Positions 1-6,596 of a stretch of 18,877 bases of DNA are shown one piece after another (position 1 is the stretch's first letter; the number at the start of each line of letters is the position of its first letter). The notes under the pieces were generated by a model. It saw only the letters and a program-made list of their open reading frames with translations, was not told the origin of the DNA and made no database searches. This stretch comes from an uncultured Clostridia bacterium. GTDB lineage: Bacteria > Bacillota > Clostridia > TANB77 > CAG-508. The position numbers were made by a program, and so were the translations under genes. The stretch covers positions 1 through 18,877 of the forward strand of contig CALXPX010000011.1 of assembly GCA_944390305.1 (NCBI GenBank). The letters are read 5' to 3'.

Positions 1-371
1 GCAGTTAATATGTTTTCTGTTCCAATTCCTTTATATTCTGTCATAAATTTAAAACATTCTTCAAAATATCTTTTAGTTTCTTTTTTACCAAGTTCATCGA
101 AAAATGTATTATCAGAAGTTAGTATTACTTCACATACATAAATACTATTCTTATGAACTTGTCCTTGATTTAAATCATTCTCTTTTATTAATCTATTATA
201 TTCTTTTAAATAACTATTTTCTTTTGGTAGCTTTAAATGATAATTTTGACTTGTTTTTGACAAGTCTATATTTTTGTTTGAATATTTCTTTTTAAATCTT
301 TCATTATGAGGAGCTAGTTGAATCATCTCATCTTTTGTATATTTTTCATTTCTTATAATTGCATAGCTCAT
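1..371 (-). CDS. MobV-family (Pre/Mob) relaxase, N-terminal part, cut by window edge
   Basis: The coding strand reads leftward from an ATG at 371-369 preceded by GGAGGAGG, and stays open for 123 codons to the window edge. The translation begins MSYAIIRNEKYTKDEM and continues with HNERFKKKYSNKNIDLSK, NYHLKLPKENSYLKEYNRL and HKNSIYVCEVILTSD. This is the classic N-terminus of Pre/MobV plasmid recombination and mobilization enzymes, which nick one strand at oriT and stay bound to its 5' end during conjugative transfer. The catalytic metal-binding histidine motif of the family lies further downstream, outside the window, so activity cannot be judged. A matching oriT sits about 140 bases upstream on the same strand (502-541). 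Together they indicate a mobilizable plasmid or integrated mobilizable element extending left of the window. Family assignment is confident; intactness is unknown. Confidence 0.9.
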   Translation of the reverse strand, partial: MSYAIIRNEKYTKDEMIQLAPHNERFKKKYSNKNIDLSKTSQNYHLKLPKENSYLKEYNRLIKENDLNQGQVHKNSIYVCEVILTSDNTFFDELGKKETKRYFEECFKFMTEYKGIGTENILT

Positions 372-501
372 AGAAAATTTCCTCCTCCAATTATATTTAT
401 TTTATTAAAAGCATTCTTTCATTCGCTTTAAGAGAACAATGTTCGCAACCTTTTAATAAACAACATAAATGTTACTTCTTAAAAATATACTTGCTCACAT
501 A

Positions 502-541
502 AGTTCTCTAACACACTAGAGAACTTTGTACCAAAGTTCTC
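502..541 (-). other. Predicted MobV-type origin of transfer (oriT) with nick site
   Basis: Two overlapping inverted repeats share a central arm. The first is a 10-bp perfect stem, GAGAACTTTG (519-528) and CAAAGTTCTC (532-541), with a 3-nt loop. The second is a 9-bp perfect stem, AGTTCTCTA (502-510) and TAGAGAACT (517-525), whose 6-nt loop reads GTGTGT on the minus strand. The stems are mutually exclusive. This is the layout known for the pMV158 oriT, where MobM nicks inside TAGTGTG/TTA; the same TAGTGTGTTA is present here on the minus strand, giving a predicted nick between 512 and 511. A further hairpin (548-565, CCAGGGC with GCCC and GG, one bulged T) lies just upstream. The site faces the MobV gene in the expected orientation. 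The nick position comes from analogy to pMV158. Confidence 0.85.
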
Positions 542-573
542 CGTGTGCCAGGGCTTTGCCCTTGGAACCCATA

Positions 574-608
574 AAAAAGATGAATTTTTAAGTAAATTCC
601 ATCTTTTT
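574..608. terminator. Bidirectional intrinsic terminator
   Basis: AAAAAGAT (574-581) pairs with ATCTTTTT (601-608) and GAATTT (582-587) with AAATTC (594-599). That makes a 14-bp stem with one bulged C (600) and a 6-nt loop. There are T runs on both strands after the stem. On the minus strand it would end transcripts from the XRE gene before they reach oriT and the relaxase gene; on the plus strand it could stop transcription leaving oriT. Confidence 0.65.
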
Positions 609-654
609 AATATAAATTATTTTAAAATATTTCTAATTATTTTTTCTTATTTTA

Positions 655-750
655 CCATGATTGCCACCAACAAGTGCTAGAATAGGCAATATACCAATCT
701 TCTTGCACACTCCCCGCAACCAAATCCAGAGGCTTTAAGCCTCTTTTTTA
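655..750 (+). ncRNA. Structured GC-richer element, possible small RNA of unknown function
   Basis: This 90-100 base island is clearly richer in G and C than its flanks. It ends in a hairpin, AGAGGCTT (728-735) and AAGCCTCT (737-744), followed by six T, which is a plus-strand intrinsic terminator. Inside it ATTGCC (660-665) can pair with GGCAAT (675-680), and GTGC with GCAC further along. No convincing start codon or ribosome site accompanies the short open frames: the minus strand has several short overlapping open frames without an ATG, and the plus strand only a 7-codon ATG frame. I do not recognise a known RNA family. Possibilities are a plus-strand small RNA, an antisense RNA to the XRE 3' region, or a conserved non-coding part of the mobile element. 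No strong upstream promoter is visible. The terminator is the best-supported part. Confidence 0.4.
728..750 (+). terminator. Plus-strand intrinsic terminator
   Basis: An eight-base perfect inverted repeat, AGAGGCTT/AAGCCTCT, in practice a 6-7 bp stem with a small loop, is followed by TTTTTTA. There is no T tract on the other strand, so it works only for rightward transcripts. No gene lies upstream on that strand, which suggests a non-coding transcript. Confidence 0.65.
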
Positions 751-812
751 TTTTTATTATTTTTTAATACTTTTTAATTTATATTTAATACGTACGTTAA
801 TTTTAATTTTAT

Positions 813-1022
813 TTAAACATCTTCGAATAAAACTTTAATTGGAATTCCTAGAGTTTTTGCAATTTTCTCACAAGTTTCTATAGTTATACTATGTTCTCCT
901 CTTTCTATTCTACCATAATAAGCTCTACTAATTTGACATTCTTCAGCAAAATCATTTTGCGAATATCCCTGAGATTCTCTAATTTTTCTTATAATACTAC
1001 CAACTTTTACATTTATATTCAT
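813..1022 (-). CDS. XRE-family helix-turn-helix transcriptional regulator
   Basis: A 69-residue protein starting MNINVKVGSIIRKIRESQG. It consists almost entirely of one Cro/C1-type helix-turn-helix: SQNDFAEECQISRAYYGRIERG is the recognition region, then SITIETCEKIAKTLGIPIKVLF. The frame extends ten codons upstream to an ATG at 1052, but that ATG lies inside the promoter spacer region and has no ribosome site. The ATG at 1022 follows AAGGAGAT by about seven bases and is chosen. Such single-domain proteins are DNA-binding repressors, often of their own and adjacent genes in mobile elements. It is divergent from the AIPR gene with a 138-base shared intergenic region carrying its promoter and a candidate operator. 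Inference: it represses itself and perhaps the AIPR gene. Its transcript would run into the terminator at 574-608. Confidence 0.9.
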   Translation of the reverse strand: MNINVKVGSIIRKIRESQGYSQNDFAEECQISRAYYGRIERGEHSITIETCEKIAKTLGIPIKVLFEDV

Positions 1023-1040
1023 AATTATCTCCTTTTTTAT

Positions 1041-1070
1041 ATTATACGTCATATATAGCGTTTACATCAA
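1041..1070 (-). promoter_or_regulatory. Promoter of the XRE regulator
   Basis: On the minus strand TTGATG (1070-1065) is separated by 18 bases from a perfect TATAAT (1046-1041), which lies 18 bases before the chosen start codon. This is a near-consensus sigma-A promoter. Confidence 0.7.
1046..1061. promoter_or_regulatory. Candidate operator in the XRE promoter spacer
   Basis: ACGTCATATATAGCGT is an imperfect dyad (ACG, two mismatches, ATATAT, two mismatches, CGT; 12 of 16 positions symmetric). It lies between the -35 and -10 of the XRE promoter and overlaps the first base of the -10. Position and symmetry suit binding by a small XRE dimer. No second copy was found near the AIPR start, so control of that gene by the same site is only inferred. 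Confidence 0.4.
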
Positions 1071-1102
1071 GTAACTTTTATGATAAAGTCTCATTATGAA
1101 TG

Positions 1103-1148
1103 GCAATGGATATTGCGTATTCAAGATTAATATTCACTTGTATGTGAA
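1103..1148 (+). promoter_or_regulatory. Two small hairpins in the AIPR leader
   Basis: GCAAT (1103-1107) and ATTGC (1112-1116) form a 5-bp stem with a GGAT loop. TTCAC (1133-1137) and GTGAA (1144-1148) form another with a TTGTAT loop, ending two bases before the ribosome site. They could be operator half-sites or a translation-modulating hairpin. Five-base stems are common by chance in AT-rich DNA, so support is weak. Confidence 0.25.
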
Positions 1149-1160
1149 AAAGGAGGAAAT

Positions 1161-2339
1161 ATGAAAAGTTTAACATTTAAGACAAAATCTTTTAGGAAAA
1201 TCCCTAATCCTTTTTATAACTTTGATAGTTATATGAATAATGCAGAAATGTATGTTATGATTTGTGATATTAAGGATATACCAAAAGATATACCTATGGA
1301 GACAAATCCAAGAGAACAAAATTTAAATACTGGGGTGGCAAAAAAAATTAGAACCTCTTTAATTAATGAAAGAAGTCATAATTTTTATTTACTAAATAGA
1401 GGATTAACTATCTCAGCAAAATCAGTTAAATATGATAATAAAAACGATTTAGTTACAGTAGAATTTGAAGATTTAGAAGTTCATGGAAATATTGACGGTG
1501 GGCATACATACAAAATCATTTTGGAAGAGCAAGAGAATTTAGATTTTGGAGAACAATTTGTAAAATTAGAAATTCTTACTGGAGTAGAAGATATTTTTCA
1601 AGAATTAGCAGCAGCTAGAAATACATCTGTACAAGTACAAGATAAATCAATTGCAGAATTAGAAAACAGATTTAATATTATTAAAAATGCTATTGTCAAA
1701 GAACCATATTCTCATAATATATATTTTAGAGAAAATGAAAAAGGTGAAATTGATGTAGCAGATATAATAGCAATATTAAATTTATTTAATATTGACAAAT
1801 ATCCTAATAAAAATGAAAATCCAATTATATCTTATACTGGGAAAGGTCAATGCATAAAAAATTATATTAGTACTCATAAAGAATTTGGAGATACAAATCA
1901 AAATCCATATATAAAAATGCAAAATATAATTCCAGACATATTTAAACTATATGATCATCTAGAGAAAAATATGAGAAAATATTATAGTAATGGTGTATCA
2001 AATAAAAAATATGGTGCTATTACAGGAGTAGTGTCAAAAAAAGATGGAAAAATTTCATTTAAGACAAAATTTTACCAAGAGGATATAGATTATTTAACCC
2101 CAAATGGATTTATATATCCTATTTTAGGTGCATTTAGAGCATTATTAAAAGAAGAAGATAATAAATATTTTTGGAAAAAAGACCCAATAAAAGTAATGGA
2201 TAATATTGGAGCAGAATTAGTATCAAATACAATAAGTATGAGTAGAGAATTAGGAAATAACCCTAATGCAACTGGTAAAAACAAAACCCTTTGGATGAAT
2301 TTATATATGATAGTTTGCATGGAACTAGTAGATTTATAA
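1161..2339 (+). CDS. AIPR-family (abortive phage infection) protein
   Basis: A 392-residue soluble protein with no signal peptide or membrane segment. It matches the AIPR family by a conserved order of motifs: NRGLT (79-83), a short acidic strand pair, then NIDGGHT (110-116), the counterpart of the family's NGGQT and of the DGQHR motif in related ParB-like folds. AARNTSVQVQDKSIAEL (about 151-167) matches the family's asparagine-rich segment that precedes a helical C-terminal half. AIPR proteins were named from abortive phage resistance loci and occur in defence islands and mobile elements; their biochemical activity is not well established, so none is claimed. The ATG follows AGGAGG (1151-1156) by four bases. 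It is divergent from the XRE regulator and ends before its own terminator, so it is a single-gene unit. It is probably defence cargo of the MobV element. Confidence 0.8.
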   Translation: MKSLTFKTKSFRKIPNPFYNFDSYMNNAEMYVMICDIKDIPKDIPMETNPREQNLNTGVAKKIRTSLINERSHNFYLLNRGLTISAKSVKYDNKNDLVTVEFEDLEVHGNIDGGHTYKIILEEQENLDFGEQFVKLEILTGVEDIFQELAAARNTSVQVQDKSIAELENRFNIIKNAIVKEPYSHNIYFRENEKGEIDVADIIAILNLFNIDKYPNKNENPIISYTGKGQCIKNYISTHKEFGDTNQNPYIKMQNIIPDIFKLYDHLEKNMRKYYSNGVSNKKYGAITGVVSKKDGKISFKTKFYQEDIDYLTPNGFIYPILGAFRALLKEEDNKYFWKKDPIKVMDNIGAELVSNTISMSRELGNNPNATGKNKTLWMNLYMIVCMELVDL

Positions 2340-2417
2340 AAATTAAAAAGTAATTTAAGAAAAATAACCATGTATATTTTAATAACTTTCCTTTAGAATT
2401 TTATTATTACAGCTAAT

Positions 2418-2456
2418 AAAAAGCATTTGCAATTTTTGCAGATGCTTTTTATTTTT
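2418..2456. terminator. Terminator after the AIPR gene
   Basis: A 14-bp stem, AAAAAGCATTTGCA (2418-2431) with TGCAGATGCTTTTT (2437-2450), has one T-G wobble, a 5-nt loop and a following T-rich tail. It isolates the AIPR gene from the downstream membrane-protein gene. Confidence 0.85.
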
Positions 2457-2557
2457 ATTAATGAATTTGACAATTACTAATTATTGTATTATATTTTTTA
2501 AAATTATTAAATGTATTTTATTTATGCAAAAATATGTTTTTAAGTTAGGAGAAAAGA

Positions 2558-3304
2558 TTGAAAAAATTTGATAAATTTATTTATGCCTTAATAATGATAT
2601 TAGGAATATTAGCTATAGTAGTCTTATCCTACTTTATTATTCTAATTTCAATGAGTTATATAAATTCTTCAGAATTTTCCAACTTACTTATAGACTTTAA
2701 TATTTATTCATTTTTTTATCAAATATATAAAAGCTTTAATAAAATAGCTTTTCCTTTACTTATCTTTATTATTCTTATTATCATACCTTATCTTATAATA
2801 AGTATCTTTATAAGTATAGTTTTTATAATAAAATATGTTAAGCATACTGAAAAAAAGAAGAAAAAAATAATAAAGAACATATTATTATTTATCTCTATTT
2901 TATTATTATTATTTAGTGGTATTTACTTTTTTCCACTAACAAATCAATATGAGATAAAAATAAATTCATATATAAGTCACTATTCTAACTTAGAGGTAAA
3001 AGAATTTCTTGAAGAAAAACTAGATAATGATTGCTATGTATATAAAGTTAAAATTGGACAAAGTTTTCCTGATGATTATAATGTAAGGATTTATTATAAA
3101 GATGGTTTTGGGATAAAAGTAGAAAATTCATTTTTACTTGATTCTGATTATGGATTTATAGAAAAAAATGCAAAAAATTTAACAGATATTTTGACATTTA
3201 AATCTATTATATTATTAACATTTGGAGATTGCTTGTATGTTTATTTTTTGATATATATCTTAAAAGAATTTAGAAGATTGTCTAATGTTTCTCTTAATAA
3301 TTAA
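2558..3304 (+). CDS. Membrane protein of unknown function, four predicted helices
   Basis: A 248-residue protein not assigned to a family. Hydrophobic segments lie at about residues 9-32, 64-93, 105-127 and 213-235. A lysine cluster (99-106, HTEKKKKKIIK region) fits the positive-inside rule, placing the 128-210 domain outside the membrane. That domain is polar, with short strands such as VYKVKIG and VRIYYKDGFGIKVEN. The start is TTG at 2558, five bases after AGGAGA (2547-2552); the only upstream in-frame ATG (2534) hits a stop within five codons. The gene stands alone between two strong terminators, just right of the AIPR unit and convergent with the ABC permease gene. It could be cargo of the mobile element or a host gene; nothing visible decides this. 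Confidence 0.75.
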   Translation: MKKFDKFIYALIMILGILAIVVLSYFIILISMSYINSSEFSNLLIDFNIYSFFYQIYKSFNKIAFPLLIFIILIIIPYLIISIFISIVFIIKYVKHTEKKKKKIIKNILLFISILLLLFSGIYFFPLTNQYEIKINSYISHYSNLEVKEFLEEKLDNDCYVYKVKIGQSFPDDYNVRIYYKDGFGIKVENSFLLDSDYGFIEKNAKNLTDILTFKSIILLTFGDCLYVYFLIYILKEFRRLSNVSLNN

Positions 3305-3322
3305 ATAATATAAATACAAATA

Positions 3323-3359
3323 AAAAAATAACGTTAGGTAAAGCCTAACATTATTTTTT
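3323..3359. terminator. Shared bidirectional terminator
   Basis: A 16-bp stem with one mismatch, AAAAAATAACGTTAGG (3323-3338) and CCTAACATTATTTTTT (3344-3359), has a TAAAG loop and T runs on both strands. It lies between the convergent membrane-protein gene and ABC permease gene and should stop transcription from both sides. Confidence 0.9.
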
Positions 3360-3377
3360 ATAATTTTTTATAATTAT

Positions 3378-4841
3378 TTATATATTTTTTATGTTTCTCT
3401 TTTTAAATATTATAAAAGTTGGTATTAACATTACAAGCAAATATATGATACAAGTTATTATAGACATTGTTATATTCATTCCTTGCATAGATGGTAAATT
3501 TCCAAATAAATACTGACTTAAATCCCAATTCATTGTTACAAAATATTTCATGTAAGATAAATTATAGCCTATTATTAGTTGGTTAATTATTGACGTTGAC
3601 ATATATCCTAATAATGATATTGTTATTGCAAGTGCACTATTTGAAAATATAGTACTTATTGCAAAAGCTAAAGTTCCAAGTAATATTATCATAGGTAATT
3701 GAGTTAATGTTTGTATTCCTAAATACATAAATATGTTAATTTCTTCTAATACATTTGTACTGAAATTATATGCAATTACTGGAACTTCAAGACTTTCAAA
3801 TCCAAATAAGATTCCTCCTACTAATATTTGCATTATAATAGTAGTTATTATTACAAATGCTATCATTATTAATGTAGTTATAAATTTAGATAATAAAATT
3901 TTATTTCTTGTATATGGTTTTACTAATAATAATTTTATTGTGCCTTTATTGGATTCTTCACTTACAATAGTTCCTGCTATCATAACAATAACGACTATTA
4001 AAAATATTCCAAACTGAGAATAAAAGTTTTGAAGTATTCCTTTTAGACTATCTGTTTTATTTATGTCTATTCCTGTATCTAATATATATTTACTTTCTGC
4101 TTTTACTTCTAATGCATCATTATATTCTTTTTTTTCTTCGTATTCTAACTCTTTGTTTTGATTTTCATATTCTATAATACTAGAAGATGCTGTTTTTAAA
4201 TTTGTAAGAGCTCTATTTAAGTAATCTGTGCCATATGGTATGTTTTTTTCTAGTCTATATAAGGCAATTTCTTTATCTATTTGTGCGTTTTCAATTTCTA
4301 TATCCAAACTTTTTAGTATTTCTGTATCTTCTGTTTGCTGTTTTTGTCTTTCTAATTCTTCTATAGTACTATTAGCATTCTCTAAATCTTGACTAGCAAA
4401 ATATTTCCAATCATTTTGTTCTAATTTAGCAATTAAACTATCCATTTCATTGCTTATTTTTTGAACTTGTTCTTCGTTTTTTTCTGCACCATATTTATAT
4501 GTATTTTTTTCTGTTATAAATGGTGATATCCTTTCATTTATTATTGATAACTTCCATTCTGAATCTTTATATTTGTTCATTAATTCATTTAATTCTAACT
4601 CTGACTTTATGTTTATGTATAAAGTTACATCACTTGATTTTTCCGGATTCAATTTTGACAATTCTTCTTCTAAGCTACTAATATAGTTTTCACTATAAAT
4701 ATATACAGAATAATTAGAATTATTTGCAAATTTGAACATACAGTTCATAAAGATTATTAATAAAAATACTATTATCATAGTTATGTATATAGTTTTCTTT
4801 TTAAAAATTTTTATTAACTCATTTTTTATTAATTTATTCAA
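3378..4841 (-). CDS. ABC-2-type transporter permease with long extracytoplasmic coiled coil
   Basis: A 487-residue integral membrane protein. It has one N-terminal helix (about 17-37), then about 220 polar residues rich in Glu, Lys, Asn and Leu that look like a coiled coil outside the membrane (about 50-255), then a cluster of five or so helices from about 275 to the C-terminus. This layout is typical of ABC-2 permeases of bacitracin-, lantibiotic- or multidrug-export systems; the substrate cannot be told. EESNKGTIKLLLVKPYTR (about 295-312) is the cytoplasmic coupling segment. The start is TTG at 4841, overlapping the ATPase stop by eight bases (TTGAATAA) and preceded by AGGGGGGA, so translation is coupled to the ATPase gene. 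Because the ATPase is frameshifted, this permease may lack its energy partner unless that lesion is a sequence error. Confidence 0.88.
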   Translation of the reverse strand: MNKLIKNELIKIFKKKTIYITMIIVFLLIIFMNCMFKFANNSNYSVYIYSENYISSLEEELSKLNPEKSSDVTLYINIKSELELNELMNKYKDSEWKLSIINERISPFITEKNTYKYGAEKNEEQVQKISNEMDSLIAKLEQNDWKYFASQDLENANSTIEELERQKQQTEDTEILKSLDIEIENAQIDKEIALYRLEKNIPYGTDYLNRALTNLKTASSSIIEYENQNKELEYEEKKEYNDALEVKAESKYILDTGIDINKTDSLKGILQNFYSQFGIFLIVVIVMIAGTIVSEESNKGTIKLLLVKPYTRNKILLSKFITTLIMIAFVIITTIIMQILVGGILFGFESLEVPVIAYNFSTNVLEEINIFMYLGIQTLTQLPMIILLGTLAFAISTIFSNSALAITISLLGYMSTSIINQLIIGYNLSYMKYFVTMNWDLSQYLFGNLPSMQGMNITMSIITCIIYLLVMLIPTFIIFKKRNIKNI

Positions 4842-5740
4842 TTATATTCCCCCCTGTCTTTTCAAAAAATGCATCTTCTAATGTTTTTTCTTCTTTTTTT
4901 ACTTCATAAATTTTTATTCCGTTTTCCACTAATTTATTTATTATTTCTGGTACTTCTTCTTCAGGTATATTTAATTTAAAATTATTATTATCTATTATCT
5001 CTATCTTATCTATTATTTTTTTAGCAATAATTACATTATCTACTTTAAAAAGTTTCAGTTCTTTACTTGCTTCTTGTTTTATTTTAGAAATCTCACTTGT
5101 TTCTATTATATTTCCGTTTTTTATGATCGATACTTTATTACAAAAATTATCTAACTCTGCTAAATTATGACTAGATATTAATATTGCCATTTTTTCTTTA
5201 CTTGCAAGGACTTTCAAAAGCTCCCTCATCTCTTTTATGCCTTCTGGATCTAAACCATTTGTTGGTTCATCTAGTATTAATAAATTGGGTTTATGCAATA
5301 TTGCCTGTGCAATTCCTAGTCTTTGTCTCATTCCTAACGAATATTTAGAAACTTTATCTTTTATCCTCTTTTCTAATTTGACTAATTTTACTACATCATC
5401 TATTCTTTCATTATTTATGTTTTTATACAAATTTGCCACTAATTTTAGATTTTGATATCCAGATAAATACATATACATATCTGGATTTTCAACAATTGCA
5501 CCTACTTTTTTTATTGCATTTGTAAAGTCTTTTTCAATGTCATATCCATTAATAATTACCTTTCCACTAGTTATACTTTGCAAACCTAAAATTAATTTTA
5601 TTGTTGTTGTTTTTCCGTGCTCCATTTGGTCCAATAAATCCCAAAATGTCTCCTTCTTTTATTTCTAAAGAAACATTTTTTAATATTTCTTTTTTTCCAA
5701 AGGTCTTGCATAAATTTTCACACTTTAATATTGTTTCCAT
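4834..5740 (-). pseudogene. ABC transporter ATP-binding protein, frameshifted at Walker A
   Basis: One ATPase gene is split between two frames. The first starts at ATG 5740, after GGAGGT, and reads METILKCENLCKTFGKKEIL to GFIGPNGA. One extra base (5617, G on the plus strand, C on the coding strand) then shifts it off and it ends near 5567. Removing that base gives GPNGAGKTTTIKLI and a continuous 301-codon gene with the Q-loop region ENPD, signature YSLGMRQRLG, Walker B LLILDEP, the SSH switch and a family-typical C-terminal domain. All other motifs are intact and no other lesion is visible, so a sequencing or assembly error, or a very recent mutation, is likely. An internal ATG (5634) would give MDQMEHGKTTT, lacking the front half of Walker A, so re-initiation would not rescue it. 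It would energise the overlapping permease. A weak extended -10 (TGGTAAAAT) lies at about 5763-5770. Confidence 0.85.
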
Positions 5741-5841
5741 ATTTAACCTCCACTTCTTTTTTATTTTACCATGCATTTATTTATTTTTTATTGATAATTT
5801 ATTTATTTTTTCTTAATTTTTATTATTATTTTTATTATTTA

Positions 5842-6516
5842 TTATATTGTTATTTTATCTTTAAGACTATTAAATTTAGCATCTCCTATTCCTCCTACAT
5901 TTTTTATATCTTCTATACTTTTAAATTTACCATTTTCTTCTCTATAATCTATTATTTTTTGTGCTGTTGTTTCTCCTATTCCAGGCAAAGTTTCTAATTT
6001 TTCTTTATTTGCAGTATTTATATTTACTTTTACATTTTTATCTTCTCCATTTGATCCAGTATTTGACTCTAATATAATGCTTTGCCCTGCATTTTCGGAC
6101 ATTAATTCAATTTCATTTAAATTTTCATTTATCCTTGGTATATATATCTGAGTTCCATCTTCTACTATATATGCTAGATTTATTTTTGATAAATCTGCTT
6201 CTTCTGTTTTCCCTCCTGCTGCATTTATTGCATCTATTATTCTTGAACCTTCCTCTAGCGTGACAACTCCAGGATTGTTTACTTCTCCTATTACATGAAC
6301 AATTACTTTTTCTTTGTTTTCCGCTATTCCTATTTTTTCTTTTTCTTGAATGTTTTCAATTTCATTAATATTATTATTTAATATAATTTCATCGTTTTCA
6401 GAATATTTATTAAAATTATTATAAATATATATAAAAAGTGCAAATAATATAAGTAATATAATTATTATGCAAATTATTTTTTGTTTTTTATTTAAATTTA
6501 AGATTATGTCTTTCAT
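5842..6516 (-). CDS. comEA: ComEA-like DNA-binding protein (SLBB plus helix-hairpin-helix)
   Basis: A 224-residue protein with an N-terminal membrane anchor (about 13-32) and a polar linker. Next comes an SLBB-type domain (about 71-128, VIVHVIGEVNNPGVV through VEDGTQIYIPR), and then a tandem helix-hairpin-helix domain (about 163-222, VNINTANKEKLETLPGIG and IKNVGGIGDAKF). This is the standard order of ComEA, the double-stranded-DNA receptor of the uptake machinery at the outer face of the membrane. ComEC and ComEB are not in the window, so competence cannot be concluded. The start follows AGGTGA by six bases. It is divergent from the carboxypeptidase gene with 80 bases between the starts. No terminator is visible in the 101 T-rich bases before the ABC ATPase gene, so read-through into it is possible. 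Confidence 0.92.
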   Translation of the reverse strand: MKDIILNLNKKQKIICIIIILLILFALFIYIYNNFNKYSENDEIILNNNINEIENIQEKEKIGIAENKEKVIVHVIGEVNNPGVVTLEEGSRIIDAINAAGGKTEEADLSKINLAYIVEDGTQIYIPRINENLNEIELMSENAGQSIILESNTGSNGEDKNVKVNINTANKEKLETLPGIGETTAQKIIDYREENGKFKSIEDIKNVGGIGDAKFNSLKDKITI

Positions 6517-6529
6517 TGTTACTCACCTC

Positions 6530-6558
6530 TTGATTTATTTTAGATTTATTGGTATTAT
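6530..6558 (+). promoter_or_regulatory. Promoter of the carboxypeptidase gene
   Basis: TTGATT (6530-6535), a 17-base spacer and TATTAT (6553-6558) form a good sigma-A promoter 38 bases before the ATG. It lies in the divergent region with comEA. Confidence 0.6.
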
Positions 6559-6596
6559 ATTTTCTGTACATTTTACAATTTATTTAAGGAGAAAAT

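Noticed and set aside
104..295. A plus-strand open frame at the left edge.
   Set aside because: It is the complement of the MobV relaxase gene, which has a strong ribosome site and recognisable sequence; the plus-strand frame has neither.
1023..1052. The longer XRE start at 1052.
   Set aside because: That ATG lies in the promoter spacer, upstream of the -10, and lacks a ribosome site; the ATG at 1022 follows AAGGAGAT.
372..2560. Flanking direct repeats marking the ends of the mobile segment.
   Set aside because: By eye I found no convincing direct repeat pair or insertion-sequence ends in the window; the left end is outside and the right boundary remains undefined.
5601..5634. Programmed frameshifting to rescue the ABC ATPase.
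   Set aside because: The shift needed is +1 at the extra base. The A-rich stretch after it would favour a -1 slip, which gives the wrong frame, and such shifting is not known for this ATPase family.
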